NCBI GenBank assembly: GCA_900546345.1
Contig: URCI01000016.1
Span: forward strand, 1-52,211
Source of the DNA: an uncultured Prevotella sp.
GTDB lineage: Bacteria > Bacteroidota > Bacteroidia > Bacteroidales > Bacteroidaceae
Length of the DNA stretch: 52,211 bases
Direction: 5' to 3'
The number at the start of each line of letters is the position of its first letter. Within the stretch, counting starts at the first letter, position 1. This document shows, piece after piece, positions 9,632 to 17,234 of the stretch. Made by a program: the position numbers and the translations under genes. The notes beneath the pieces are model-generated. The model was given only the letters and a program-made list of their open reading frames with translations. It was not told the origin of the DNA and did not search any database.

Positions 9632-9683
9632 AAAAAGTTGCATTTGCCTGTATTGCACAATACATCAAATGCAACTTTTTTTA
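9632..9683 (+). terminator. Strong intrinsic terminator-like hairpin ahead of the phosphatase promoter
   Basis: A perfect 15-bp stem (9632-9646 with 9666-9680) with a 19-nt loop that itself holds the small palindrome TATTGCACAATA; a run of T follows on the plus strand (9676-9683). It sits just upstream of the -7 box at 9699, so it would end any plus-strand transcript coming from the 9.2-9.6 kb region and insulate the phosphatase operon. The mirrored A run means it may also act on the minus strand. Confidence 0.75.
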
Positions 9684-9698
9684 TTCCCGCTTTCATCC

Positions 9699-9706
9699 TA
9701 TCTTTG
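9699..9706 (+). promoter_or_regulatory. -7 box of the phosphatase operon
   Basis: TATCTTTG fits the Bacteroidetes -7 consensus exactly and would start transcription near 9710, about 53 nt before the ATG at 9763. The expected -33 TTG is replaced by the T-run of the preceding terminator hairpin. Confidence 0.6.
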
Positions 9707-9762
9707 CAGCACAAATCGCAGAACCGCAACAACAATTTCAAAACTTAAATAAATTACACATC

Positions 9763-10563
9763 ATGAACAACGTCAAGTCCATCGTGCTCAGCTTCGTGCT
9801 GACACTCGTTACCGTCTCCTCTTTCGGTCAGTCCAAGATCAAGGATGTACGCACCAACCCCGACCTTTATTTCCTGCGCGCCGACCAAGTCGCCAACAGT
9901 CTCACGCTGTTGCCGCCTCCTCCCCAGCAGGGTTCCATTCTCTGGCTCAACGACGAGGCACAGTATCAGTGGGGCAAGCTGCAGCGCGACACGCCACGTG
10001 GTGACCAGGCCGCTGCCGACGCACGCGTCAACGGCGACGGTGTGCCCAACGCCTTCTCCGACGCTTTCGGTGTGCGCATCAGCAAGGAAGAGACACCCGA
10101 AATCTATAAGCTCGTCATCAACATGCGCGAAGACGCCGGCGACCTGGCCACACGTGCTGCCAAGAACCACTATATGCGTGTGCGTCCCTTTGCTTATTAT
10201 CACGAGATGACCTGCAACCCCGAACAGCAGCAGGAGCTGTCCACCAACGGCAGCTATCCCTCTGGTCACACCTCCATCGGCTGGGCTACCGCACTCGTCC
10301 TCGCTGAGGTGAACCCCGACCGCCAGGACTCCATCCTCAAGCGCGGCTATGAGATGGGACAGAGCCGTGTGATCTGCGGCTATCACTTCCAGAGCGATGT
10401 TGACGCCGCACGCCTCGTGGCCAGCGCCGTCGTAGCCCGCCTCCATGCCAACGACAACTTCATGAAGCAGCTCGGCAAAGCCAAGAAGGAGTTTGCCAAG
10501 CTCGTCAAGGAGGGAAAAGTAGCCAAAGTGGAGCGTCCGGTAGAAGAGACGACAACAAAATAA
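9763..10563 (+). CDS. Class A nonspecific acid phosphatase (PAP2 superfamily), secreted
   Basis: A 266-residue protein with a signal peptide (MNNVKSIVLSFVLTLVTVSS, cleavage near SFGQ). The three parts of the PAP2 active site are all present: K134-x6-RP (KNHYMRVRP), P166-S-G-H169 inside the class A signature GSYPSGHTS, and S201-R-x5-H208-x3-D212. This is the PhoN/PhoC type of periplasmic enzyme, which removes phosphate from many organic monoesters through a phosphohistidine. I start at the ATG at 9763 because an upstream in-frame extension would cross the promoter box and lacks a signal sequence. It is first in an operon with an OprP-like porin and a glucose-1-phosphatase, which together point to phosphate scavenging. 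Confidence 0.92.
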   Translation: MNNVKSIVLSFVLTLVTVSSFGQSKIKDVRTNPDLYFLRADQVANSLTLLPPPPQQGSILWLNDEAQYQWGKLQRDTPRGDQAAADARVNGDGVPNAFSDAFGVRISKEETPEIYKLVINMREDAGDLATRAAKNHYMRVRPFAYYHEMTCNPEQQQELSTNGSYPSGHTSIGWATALVLAEVNPDRQDSILKRGYEMGQSRVICGYHFQSDVDAARLVASAVVARLHANDNFMKQLGKAKKEFAKLVKEGKVAKVERPVEETTTK

Positions 10564-10629
10564 GGTGACATCAACGGAACAAAGCAACCGCTCATCATCA
10601 CTCAACAATCATTATAGGAAACACAGAAA

Positions 10630-11784
10630 ATGAAAAAAGCAATATTCTTGGGTCTTGCCCTGCTCGCCACAACGGCCCTGCAGGCACAGGAGAAAACAGA
10701 AAGCAAACTCGTTGTCAAGCCTTCGGGACGTGTCCTCTTGGATGCCGGACTCTTTGACGCCAGCGACGAGATCAACAACCAGCTCAACGATGGTATGGCC
10801 GTCCCCGACATGCGTGTGGGATTCAAGGCTACCTATGAGGACTGGAAAGCTAAAGTCGACATCGGATACGCCTACGGCAAGGTGGGCATGAAGGATGTCT
10901 ATATCGAGCACTCCTTAGGCAAGAAGAGCCTCATCCGCGCCGGTTACTTCGTACACCAGTATGGTTTGCAAAGTGCCACCAGCTCTTCTTTCAAAATATC
11001 CATGGAGGAACCTCGCAGCAACCAAGCACTTAACAATTCACGTCTGCTCGGCGTTATGTTTGAGCACTCTGATCTCCGTTACCTCTTTACCGCCAGTTTC
11101 TTCTCTGAGACCGACGCTATGAAGATGTCCAGCGACAAGACCGGCAACCAGGGCATCGGTGTCATGGCACGCGCCCTCTACCGTCCGTTCACCGAACCGG
11201 GCCGTATCTTACACGTGGGTATCTCCGGTGCCTATGAGAGTCCGCGCTACAATAGCAACAGCGAGCTCAACCACAAGTCGTTTGTCCTCAGCACAACGTG
11301 GCCCACACGTATCGCACAGGTCACCTCGATGAGCGCTACCGTCGACAACGCCAAGGCTATGTATAAGTTCACACCGGAGGTCACAGCCGCCTACAACCGA
11401 CTGGGCTTGGAGGCACAGTATTTCTATAACTCCATCACCCGCGACAACGGCTATCACAGCTATCAGGCCACAGGCGGCTATGCTGCCCTGCGCGGACTCA
11501 TCCTCGGCCGACAGTATAAATACAACTACTGGGATGGCGGCATCGACACTCCCGACCGCGGCAACCTCGAGCTGGTACTGGCCTACGACTATCTCGACCT
11601 GTCGGATCCCAACGCCAACATCCGCGGTGGACGCAGCAACGACTTCTCCGCTACGCTCAACTACTATATCAACAAGTATATGATCTGGCGTGTGAGAGGC
11701 TCCTACACCAAAGTCAACAACCGCGCCGGCTTTGACGATGACCACTTCACGGCACTGGAGACCCGTTTGCAGATCAAGTTCTAA
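10630..11784 (+). CDS. Outer-membrane porin of the phosphate-selective OprO/OprP type
   Basis: A 384-residue protein with a signal peptide (MKKAIFLGLALLATTALQAQ) and alternating polar/hydrophobic strands typical of an outer-membrane beta-barrel, ending in ALETRLQIKF with the C-terminal Phe expected for barrel insertion. Segments such as KPSGRVLLDAGLF near the start and IRAGYFVHQYGLQ resemble the porin O/P family. It lies 66 nt after the acid phosphatase and 19 nt before agp, in one operon, so it probably admits phosphate or small phosphorylated compounds. The family call rests on overall pattern and context rather than on a catalytic motif; substrate selectivity is inferred. Confidence 0.75.
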   Translation: MKKAIFLGLALLATTALQAQEKTESKLVVKPSGRVLLDAGLFDASDEINNQLNDGMAVPDMRVGFKATYEDWKAKVDIGYAYGKVGMKDVYIEHSLGKKSLIRAGYFVHQYGLQSATSSSFKISMEEPRSNQALNNSRLLGVMFEHSDLRYLFTASFFSETDAMKMSSDKTGNQGIGVMARALYRPFTEPGRILHVGISGAYESPRYNSNSELNHKSFVLSTTWPTRIAQVTSMSATVDNAKAMYKFTPEVTAAYNRLGLEAQYFYNSITRDNGYHSYQATGGYAALRGLILGRQYKYNYWDGGIDTPDRGNLELVLAYDYLDLSDPNANIRGGRSNDFSATLNYYINKYMIWRVRGSYTKVNNRAGFDDDHFTALETRLQIKF

Positions 11785-11803
11785 TTCATAAGTGCATACA
11801 ACG

Positions 11804-13087
11804 ATGAAAAAGATATTTTCAGCCTTTCTGCTGCTCCTGATGCTCTGCCCCTCATGGGCATGGGCTCAGCTGCAGCGCAGCGAGGCATTCAAACAGCAAT
11901 ACCGGCTCACCGAGGTCGTCGTGTTGAGCCGTCACAACATCCGCTCACCGCTCTCGACCAACGGCAGTGCCCTGGGCCGTCTCACACCTCATCAGTGGAC
12001 ACAGTGGTCCTCTGCCGCCAGCGAACTGACGCAGCGCGGTGGTGTGCTGGAAACCATGATGGGACAGTATTTCCGCAAATGGCTCGTCAGCGAGGGACTC
12101 TTCAAGGAGAACGCCACACCATCGGCCGATGATGTGAACTTCTACGCCAACAGCATGCAGCGCACCATCGCCACGGCACAGTATTTCTCTTCCGGTTTCA
12201 TGCCACTGGCCAACATCCATATCAACCACCGCTTCTCGGCCAGCACCATGGATCCTATCTTTTGTCCTAAGCTCACCAAGGTCAGTGACGCCTTCCAGGC
12301 CGAAGCCATGAAGGAGATCGCTGCCATGGGCGGCAAAAAAGGACTGAAAGGTATCGGTGAGAAGCTGAAGGACAACTACGCCATCACCGCCAAGGTCCTC
12401 GACCTCAAGGACTCTCCGGCCTGCAAGAGCGGCGAGACCTGTGGCTTCAAGGACGATGACACGCAGATCATCTTCCGCTTAGGCGACGAGCCGCAGATGA
12501 AAGGCTCACTCAAACTCGCCAACTCGGCTTCCGACGCGTTTATCCTGCAATACTACGAGGAGCCCGATGCGCGCAAGGCTGCTTTCGGCCATGACATCAC
12601 TGCCGCCGACTGGGAGAAGATCGCACAGATCAAGGATGTCTACGGCGATGTGCTCTTCACGGCTCCTGTCGTGGCGGTCAATGTGGCGCATCCGCTGCTG
12701 ATGTATATCAGTGACGAACTGCACGCCAAGAACCGCAAGTTTACTTTCCTCTGCGGTCATGACAGCAACATTGCGAGTGTCGACGCAGCGCTGGGTGTGG
12801 AAGACTACTCGCTTCCCAACTCCATCGAGAAGAAGACACCCATCGGCTCCAAAGTGGTCTTTGAGAAATGGACCGACAAGAGCGGCAAGCAATATGTTGC
12901 CATCAACATTGTCTACCAGTCAACAGACCAACTGCGCGGGCTGACGATGCTCGATCTCAGCAATCCGCCGATGGTCTATCCACTGAAGCTTCGCGGACTG
13001 ACAGCCAACGCCGACGGACTCTATTCCTTTGAAGATGTGTCCCAACGCTTCTCCGAAGCCATCAACGCCTACGACAATATCCGATAA
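11804..13087 (+). CDS. agp: Periplasmic glucose-1-phosphatase (histidine acid phosphatase, Agp type)
   Basis: A 427-residue protein with a signal peptide (MKKIFSAFLLLLMLCPSWAWA). The catalytic histidine motif is SRHNIRSPL (Arg43, His44) and the proton-donor motif is CGHDSNIAS (His319-Asp320). The order of conserved blocks follows enterobacterial Agp closely: NGS near residue 52, GGVLE, YANSMQRTIATAQYF, TMDP, KDSPAC, DAFILQYYE, TPIGSKVVFEKW and YVAINIVYQS. Agp-type enzymes hydrolyse glucose-1-phosphate and can also attack inositol phosphates. A GTG 12 nt upstream is in frame, but the ATG at 11804 gives a proper signal peptide. It is last in the phosphatase-porin operon, and a terminator follows at 13207. 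Confidence 0.9.
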   Translation: MKKIFSAFLLLLMLCPSWAWAQLQRSEAFKQQYRLTEVVVLSRHNIRSPLSTNGSALGRLTPHQWTQWSSAASELTQRGGVLETMMGQYFRKWLVSEGLFKENATPSADDVNFYANSMQRTIATAQYFSSGFMPLANIHINHRFSASTMDPIFCPKLTKVSDAFQAEAMKEIAAMGGKKGLKGIGEKLKDNYAITAKVLDLKDSPACKSGETCGFKDDDTQIIFRLGDEPQMKGSLKLANSASDAFILQYYEEPDARKAAFGHDITAADWEKIAQIKDVYGDVLFTAPVVAVNVAHPLLMYISDELHAKNRKFTFLCGHDSNIASVDAALGVEDYSLPNSIEKKTPIGSKVVFEKWTDKSGKQYVAINIVYQSTDQLRGLTMLDLSNPPMVYPLKLRGLTANADGLYSFEDVSQRFSEAINAYDNIR

Positions 13088-13100
13088 GTTTACTTTCCCC

Positions 13101-13166
13101 ACGGGGCAAAACCTGTGTTCCCGTGGGTCGAAACCTACGTGCTCATGGGTTGAAACCTATGTACTT
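13101..13166. repeat. Three tandem 22-nt repeats after agp
   Basis: Three degenerate copies with a 22-nt period (13101, 13123, 13145) share the core GGG-x-xGAAACCTAYGT. The motif (A/C)ATGGGT recurs in other small tandem repeats at 46061-46122 and 51847-51970. No gene is seen in this stretch. Confidence 0.7.
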
Positions 13167-13206
13167 TTGGTCATGAAGCAGTGTTGCCCATCTGGTAATG
13201 CTATAG

Positions 13207-13263
13207 AAAAAGGTCTTTCACTACGTAGCCAATGAATCAAAGCTACCTAGCGAAAGACCTTTT
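13207..13263 (+). terminator. Terminator of the phosphatase operon
   Basis: A 22-nt arm at 13208-13229 pairs with 13242-13263 with three mismatches and a 12-nt loop; the distal part AAAGGTCTTTC/GAAAGACCTTT is near perfect and ends in a short T run. It lies 120 nt past the agp stop. Confidence 0.75.
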
Positions 13264-13301
13264 GCTATCTAAAGAATTCAGCAAGGATCAGAATACGTGA
13301 C

Positions 13302-13420
13302 TTTACCTAGAATCACTTTACACTCCTTGTTGTTGTTTACTGTTTCACTTTACATTGCTTTTAACACTTTACTGATTCGCTTTACACGACCGTACAATCT
13401 TTACTGATTTGCTTTACAAC
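13302..13420. repeat. Four degenerate direct repeats, 32-34 nt period
   Basis: Four copies begin at 13302, 13336, 13368 and 13400 with the core TTTACTGATTCGCTTTACA; the first two are more diverged. They lie between the agp terminator and the small secreted gene on the other strand. No palindrome and no coding frame; function unknown. Confidence 0.7.
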
Positions 13421-13493
13421 ATTCAGAGCGTTGCGAAAATTATCAACATTTATCCAAAGCCTTTTTTACTATTAGCATTGTGCCATTTGATGG

Positions 13494-13970
13494 TCAATCA
13501 TAGAAGGCGAGGCTGACCACGTTGGTCTTGCCTTTCTTCTGTGTGCTCAGCGTGAAGGCATAGCGGCCGTCGTTTCCGAAGGCCTCTCCACCCTGGCAGG
13601 TCATCCAACCAGCTTGGTCGGCGTTATGGTCGAGCCAACCATATTCGTGGCGCAACTGCTGCTGCATGTCGGCATTGAGGTCAAAGGCTTCCTGGGCGTT
13701 GCGGCAAGACTCAGTCAGCGTGCAACTCTTCATCACCTTCAAGTTCCCAATCTTTTCATATTTGATCGTGACACGATCCCATCGTGTGCCTTTGTAGGTA
13801 AGGTCGTGATACACCACTTCGTTGCCGTCGGCCATCACCTCAGCAGGCGTTCCCAACATCTTCACGATGGTTTGATCATCACATCCCATTGCCGGGATCA
13901 TCATCTCTTTTTCCGCACTCATCGTCAGGCAAGCGATTGCTGCCACGACAGTCATCATCAATCTTTTCAT
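13494..13970 (-). CDS. Small secreted protein of unknown function
   Basis: A 158-residue protein with a signal peptide (MKRLMMTVVAAIACLTMSA) followed by a mature part of about 139 residues containing three cysteines (MGCDD, SCTL, ESCRN) and a fourth in MTCQGG, which could form two disulfides. The central region alternates polar and hydrophobic residues and is probably mostly beta strand; the end YAFTLSTQKKGKTNVVSLAFYD also looks like beta strands. I do not recognise a family. It has its own well-formed promoter at 14058-14087 and stands alone, so it is likely a real, independently expressed gene. Confidence 0.7.
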   Translation of the reverse strand: MKRLMMTVVAAIACLTMSAEKEMMIPAMGCDDQTIVKMLGTPAEVMADGNEVVYHDLTYKGTRWDRVTIKYEKIGNLKVMKSCTLTESCRNAQEAFDLNADMQQQLRHEYGWLDHNADQAGWMTCQGGEAFGNDGRYAFTLSTQKKGKTNVVSLAFYD

Positions 13971-14057
13971 ACGCTTTTCTCCTTATTATTATTAATAGGA
14001 GTTCATCGGATCATCATCTCTTTTTGGAGGCAATGTCCAATCCCCTTTTTTCGATGA

Positions 14058-14087
14058 CAAAGATAAGGAAAAAACGTTGATCCTCAA
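14058..14087 (-). promoter_or_regulatory. Bacteroidetes promoter of the small secreted protein
   Basis: On the minus strand TTG (14087-14085), a 19-nt spacer, then TATCTTTG (14065-14058). Both boxes and the spacing fit the Bacteroidetes consensus. Predicted start near 14054 gives a leader of about 84 nt. Confidence 0.75.
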
Positions 14088-14282
14088 CACCTGCTCCCCC
14101 TCCCACCCCGCTTCTTCATGCCATCTTCACAGGTTTGTAGCAGGTTTGACAAATTCCGGAGTGCTGGATATATTCCGTTGTTCTGATATGTGTCTTTTTC
14201 TCGGATTACAGCTCTGTAGTTGGTTAGAGAGGACACAGCTCAAAGAAAATAGTTTTTAACAAAAACAAAGAAAAACCTCTTT

Positions 14283-14379
14283 GCAGGGTGCGGACGGCCA
14301 CAAGGGCCGCACCCTGCAACAAATCGGGAATGATGCCATCAAGAATATAAACGAATATCGAGAATATATATTCGTTTAT
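14283..14379. other. Two perfect hairpins in a non-coding gap
   Basis: First: GCAGGGTGCGG (14283-14293) pairs with CCGCACCCTGC (14307-14317), 11 bp, no T run on the plus strand. Second: ATAAACGAATAT (14347-14358) pairs with ATATTCGTTTAT (14368-14379), 12 bp with a 9-nt loop, about 90 nt past the stop of the transposase fragment. The second may be its terminator or the remains of an IS end. The rest of 14088-14468 shows no supported gene. Confidence 0.5.
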
Positions 14380-14468
14380 TGCTGTCCGGTAAAACCCAGA
14401 TTCCGTGATTTTAGCTCTCGGAACTCCAGTAAATACGGGACATGATTCTTATTTCTGAAAAGTAACCC

Positions 14469-14806
14469 CTATAGGTCATCAAAGAGGCTTAATTGTATAT
14501 ATTTCGGATTGTAAGCCAAAGCCTGCTTTCGCTGGGCCTCCTTGAGATCACGCCAAGCACGTAAGGGGTCTACGACCATGGCTACTATGTCAATATAGGA
14601 GAACATTGTAAGCCGGATAGCGCATACGAGATTGGAAAACGACATCTTATCTTTTGCCTCTCTGGAGATAACCCTTGTCAAGAGATAAGCTATCATAACC
14701 GACCAAATCTGTATTTCTATGGCATTAACGCTGTCTCCCAGGAAATACTTCAAGGGGAAGTTCTGCTTGAGACGTTTAAACAGATTATGTAAAGCTTTAC
14801 ATAAAG
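14469..14806 (-). pseudogene. 3' fragment of an IS4-like transposase
   Basis: The minus-strand frame reads LFKRLKQNFPLKYFLGDS, then VNAIEIQIWSVMIAYLLTRV and a hydrophobic tail ending in YIQLSLFDDL. This is the conserved C-terminal end of IS4-group DDE transposases, after the (Y)-x-x-R-W-x-I-E block; the catalytic Asp residues and the first three quarters of the protein are missing. Reading upstream, homology stops near 14790 at a perfect 18-nt palindrome (14786-14803), where a piece of an unrelated permease gene begins on the opposite strand. It cannot encode a working transposase. The frame has an internal ATG at 14753, but that is not a true start. Confidence 0.75.
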
Positions 14807-15326
14807 CTGTTCTGGCTCTACAAGAATATCATCGACCGTGACACGGTACTCCGCCAGGTGCTCGGCGTGGTTCTCATCCTCTTCAGTATCTACTTTTGGT
14901 ATTTCAACAAGAAGATCCACCTGCGCCCAACCTTGCCCACACAGATCGGTACGGGGGTGATCAGTGGTCTGATGGGTGGTTTCTTCAACATGCAGGGACC
15001 GCCCGCCGTGCTGTACTTCATCTCCACAACGAAGGATAAGAACCAATACATGGCAATGGCGCAGATCTATATGCTCAGCGGCAACATCATAATGGCGCTC
15101 GTGCGCACCTACAACGGCTTCATGACGACGACGGTGGGCATCGACTATCTTTATGGCATCGGGGGTGGCTATCGGCACGACACTCGGCGGATATATCTTC
15201 CGCCACCTGACCAATGGTATTTTCAAATACGTCGTGTATACCTACATCGGAATCAGCGGACTCGTGATCCTGCTGACGGTCGGCACTAAGTCCGTAAAAG
15301 AGGTATGTGCTCCACTGGAATGCTGA
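14806..15326 (+). pseudogene. Broken TSUP-family (TauE/SafE) permease
   Basis: The plus strand encodes membrane-protein sequence from about FWLYKNIIDRDTVLRQVLGV, through VISGLMGGFFNMQGPPAVLY (the second half-motif of TSUP anion permeases), to YLYGIG. At a run of five G (15161-15165) the frame shifts by one base; the next frame continues with VAIGTTLGGYIFRHLTNGIF and ends in VCAPLEC at a TGA at 15324. The N-terminal half is missing because the IS4-like fragment abuts it near 14806. So the gene has lost its 5' half and also carries a +1 shift. The intact family exports or imports small anions such as sulfite or sulfonates. Confidence 0.75.
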
Positions 15327-15469
15327 CTCGACAAGGACGACTCATACTCATTACGTTATGACATGATCAAAAGCTGATTACAGAGACCATCGCCCTCCGG
15401 CTGTTCTATAACAGGACAGCCGAGAGCTATATAGCCGTTGCTACTAAGTAAAGATGTGCGGGAACGGGA

Positions 15470-16372
15470 CTAAAGGCGTTCTATCTCCTCCTTAGTGAGC
15501 CCTGTGGCTTGTATGATGACCTCGTCTGCAATGCCCAAACTCTTCATATTTTTAGCTGTGTTAATTATACCTTCCTTGCGTCCTTTATCAACACCTTTCT
15601 TAAGCCCTTCTTCCAGTCCCTCCTTACGTCCTTGTTCCAAACCTTCTTTCTTTGCGGTGTCAATGCCGTTTTTGATGTCTCGATAGGCATAGATGCTCTG
15701 CTCGTAAGCCTTCAGCTCCAAAGGTTTGAACTTGGCGATCTCGGCGGTTCTGAAGAGTTTGTCAAAGACGCGGCCCTGCAGTTCTGCCGGACGGTCAAGG
15801 AGGTTGGACATGTTTTTCAAGCAAAACAGCCATTTGTCCAACACGGTCTCGCACTCATCGATTTCCTTGTTGAAGTTGGCAAGCTCCACGTAGATGTAGG
15901 TCAGCTTGTCATAGAAGACCTCTTTCTTCTTTATGTCCATGAGCTTCACCTCGCGGAACACGCCATTGTCGCTTTTCTTGTCCTCAGGGAAGGTGAAGTT
16001 GAGGATGCCGATGGTATAGACATCCTTCAGCTCGTAGTTCCAGTCGCCTTTCTTAGCCTGCTCGACTATCGGGAAGGTGGAATAATAAATGGAGCGGTCT
16101 TTGTAAAAGCTTTGATAGACATTCTGCATCTCGACAATGATACGACTGCCGTCCTCTGTCGTACAATACACATCGAAGACGGCCTTGCGTTCCGCTTCGT
16201 TGGTTCCGAATTTCTCGCTGTTATTGTACTCAACATCCTTGACGACATGCTCTCCGGCAAGCACAGCATTGAGGAAGTCCACCAGCAGGTCACTGTTGAA
16301 CGGCGAGCCGAATATTCGCTTGAATCCGAAATCGGTCAGCGGATTGATGTATCTTTCTCCGAAATGCTCCAT
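15470..16372 (-). CDS. Rpn-family PD-(D/E)XK recombination-promoting nuclease
   Basis: A 300-residue protein starting MEHFGERYINPLTDFGFKRI. The N-terminal nuclease core is visible: INPLTDFGFKRIFG, LVDFLNAVL, then the catalytic segment with Asp in KAVFDVYC and Glu-x-Gln in IIVEMQNVY, as in Rpn/PD-(D/E)XK transposase-like nucleases. The C-terminus has a charged helical repeat (EGLEQGRKEGLEEGLKKGVD) and ends with KNMKSLGIADEVIIQATGLTKEEIERL, a common tail of this family. Rpn proteins are DNA nucleases linked to RecA-independent recombination. A longer upstream frame to 16459 exists, but the promoter at 16395-16425 places the start at the ATG at 16372. The gene looks intact, unlike its neighbours. 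Confidence 0.88.
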   Translation of the reverse strand: MEHFGERYINPLTDFGFKRIFGSPFNSDLLVDFLNAVLAGEHVVKDVEYNNSEKFGTNEAERKAVFDVYCTTEDGSRIIVEMQNVYQSFYKDRSIYYSTFPIVEQAKKGDWNYELKDVYTIGILNFTFPEDKKSDNGVFREVKLMDIKKKEVFYDKLTYIYVELANFNKEIDECETVLDKWLFCLKNMSNLLDRPAELQGRVFDKLFRTAEIAKFKPLELKAYEQSIYAYRDIKNGIDTAKKEGLEQGRKEGLEEGLKKGVDKGRKEGIINTAKNMKSLGIADEVIIQATGLTKEEIERL

Positions 16373-16394
16373 GTCTTTCTTTTCTTTCTTCTCG

Positions 16395-16425
16395 CAAAGA
16401 TAACCTTTATGCCTGACACCTGCAA
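16395..16425 (-). promoter_or_regulatory. Promoter of the Rpn-type nuclease gene
   Basis: Minus strand: TTG (16425-16423), 20-nt spacer, TATCTTTG (16402-16395). The predicted start near 16391 leaves a leader of about 19 nt before the ATG at 16372, which decides the start codon. Confidence 0.75.
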
Positions 16426-16521
16426 GTTTTCCTCCCGATTTTTCTTCTACTTCTCTCAAATTCTCTCTGATGGTTGTGGACTCCTCCTTTGTGGCAATTC
16501 CACAAATAGTGATAATAATGG

Positions 16522-16989
16522 TTGTCTGAATCCGACCCGTTTGTCGACAGTCTCGTCCACGACAGTATCATCGTGCAGATCCCTTTGCTGCACGGACAGA
16601 TCAACAACCGGCTCGAAAAAGTGCTCAGCGTGTTTGACCAGACCAACAAGGAGAAGGACAATCGGCAGTTGGTGGAGCTTGACGATACCAACTATGCGGA
16701 TGATGCCGACATGCAGTATATCCTCCACCGACTGATCATGGCCTCCGCAGATGCACAACTGCGTCAGGACATGAATGTCGAGGACGAGTATTTCCAGGCA
16801 ATAGAGGACCGCGACACCGCCATCATGAGCCGTGACAAAGTTATCAAGGAAAAAGACCAGCAGATCTCACAGCAGAATCAGCAGATCTCACAGAAAGACC
16901 AGCAGCTGAATCGTGTACGTGAAAAGTTGCGCCAGCAAGGATTGTCGGAAACCGAGATTGAGGAGTGGTTAGGGATACAAAAAAGATAA
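16522..16989 (+). pseudogene. 3' fragment of a second PD-(D/E)XK nuclease-type gene
   Basis: The open frame of 155 codons has no good start (the first in-frame start is TTG) and no promoter. The sequence LEKVLSVFDQTN, then a block like MQYILHRLIMASADAQLR, MNVEDEYF, and a coiled-coil tail rich in KDQQISQ repeats followed by GLSETEIEEWLGIQKR matches the C-terminal half of Bacteroidales PD-(D/E)XK family transposase-like nucleases. The N-terminal nuclease domain is absent. It lies head to head with the intact Rpn-type gene but is not a simple copy of it. Could instead be a domesticated short protein; I think decay is more likely. Confidence 0.65.
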
Positions 16990-17127
16990 AAAGAAAGGAG
17001 AAAGGCAAGCCACCCCAACACGCCGGTCACCCCATCAGAACGATGGCCAAACCTCACGAGACCTATAGACAAGTACCATCTCACGACAGACATACACACT
17101 AATGAAGCATAGGAAGGATGGTACGAG

Positions 17128-17172
17128 ACGGGGCATCTGATAGCCAATGATCCATCATATCAGGCCCCGTTT
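17128..17172 (+). terminator. Hairpin before the hybrid sensor gene
   Basis: ACGGGGC-(AT bulge)-CTGAT at 17128-17141 pairs with ATCAGGCCCCGT (17159-17170), followed by TTTCC. It would end transcription from the 16.5-17 kb remnant before the sensor promoter. Confidence 0.55.
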
Positions 17173-17195
17173 CCATCTGTTTTCCTTGGATTTAT

Positions 17196-17226
17196 TTTGA
17201 TAGTTGAAATAAAAAAGCTAATTTTG
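17196..17226 (+). promoter_or_regulatory. Bacteroidetes promoter of the hybrid sensor gene, almost no leader
   Basis: TTTG (17196-17199), 19-nt spacer, TAATTTTG (17219-17226): both boxes fit the consensus. Transcription would begin about 17230-17233, only 2-5 nt before the ATG at 17235. Confidence 0.75.
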
Positions 17227-17234
17227 TCGGTGTC

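Noticed and set aside
9538..9762. 75-codon upstream extension of the acid phosphatase
   Set aside because: It crosses both the terminator hairpin and the -7 box; the ATG at 9763 begins a signal peptide.
14750..15226. Minus-strand 158-codon frame
   Set aside because: Antisense to the TSUP permease remnant, whose plus-strand reading matches a known family.
16373..16459. Upstream extension of the Rpn-type protein to 16459
   Set aside because: It would start upstream of the best promoter (16395-16425); MEHFGERYINPLTDFGFKR is the family's usual N-terminus.
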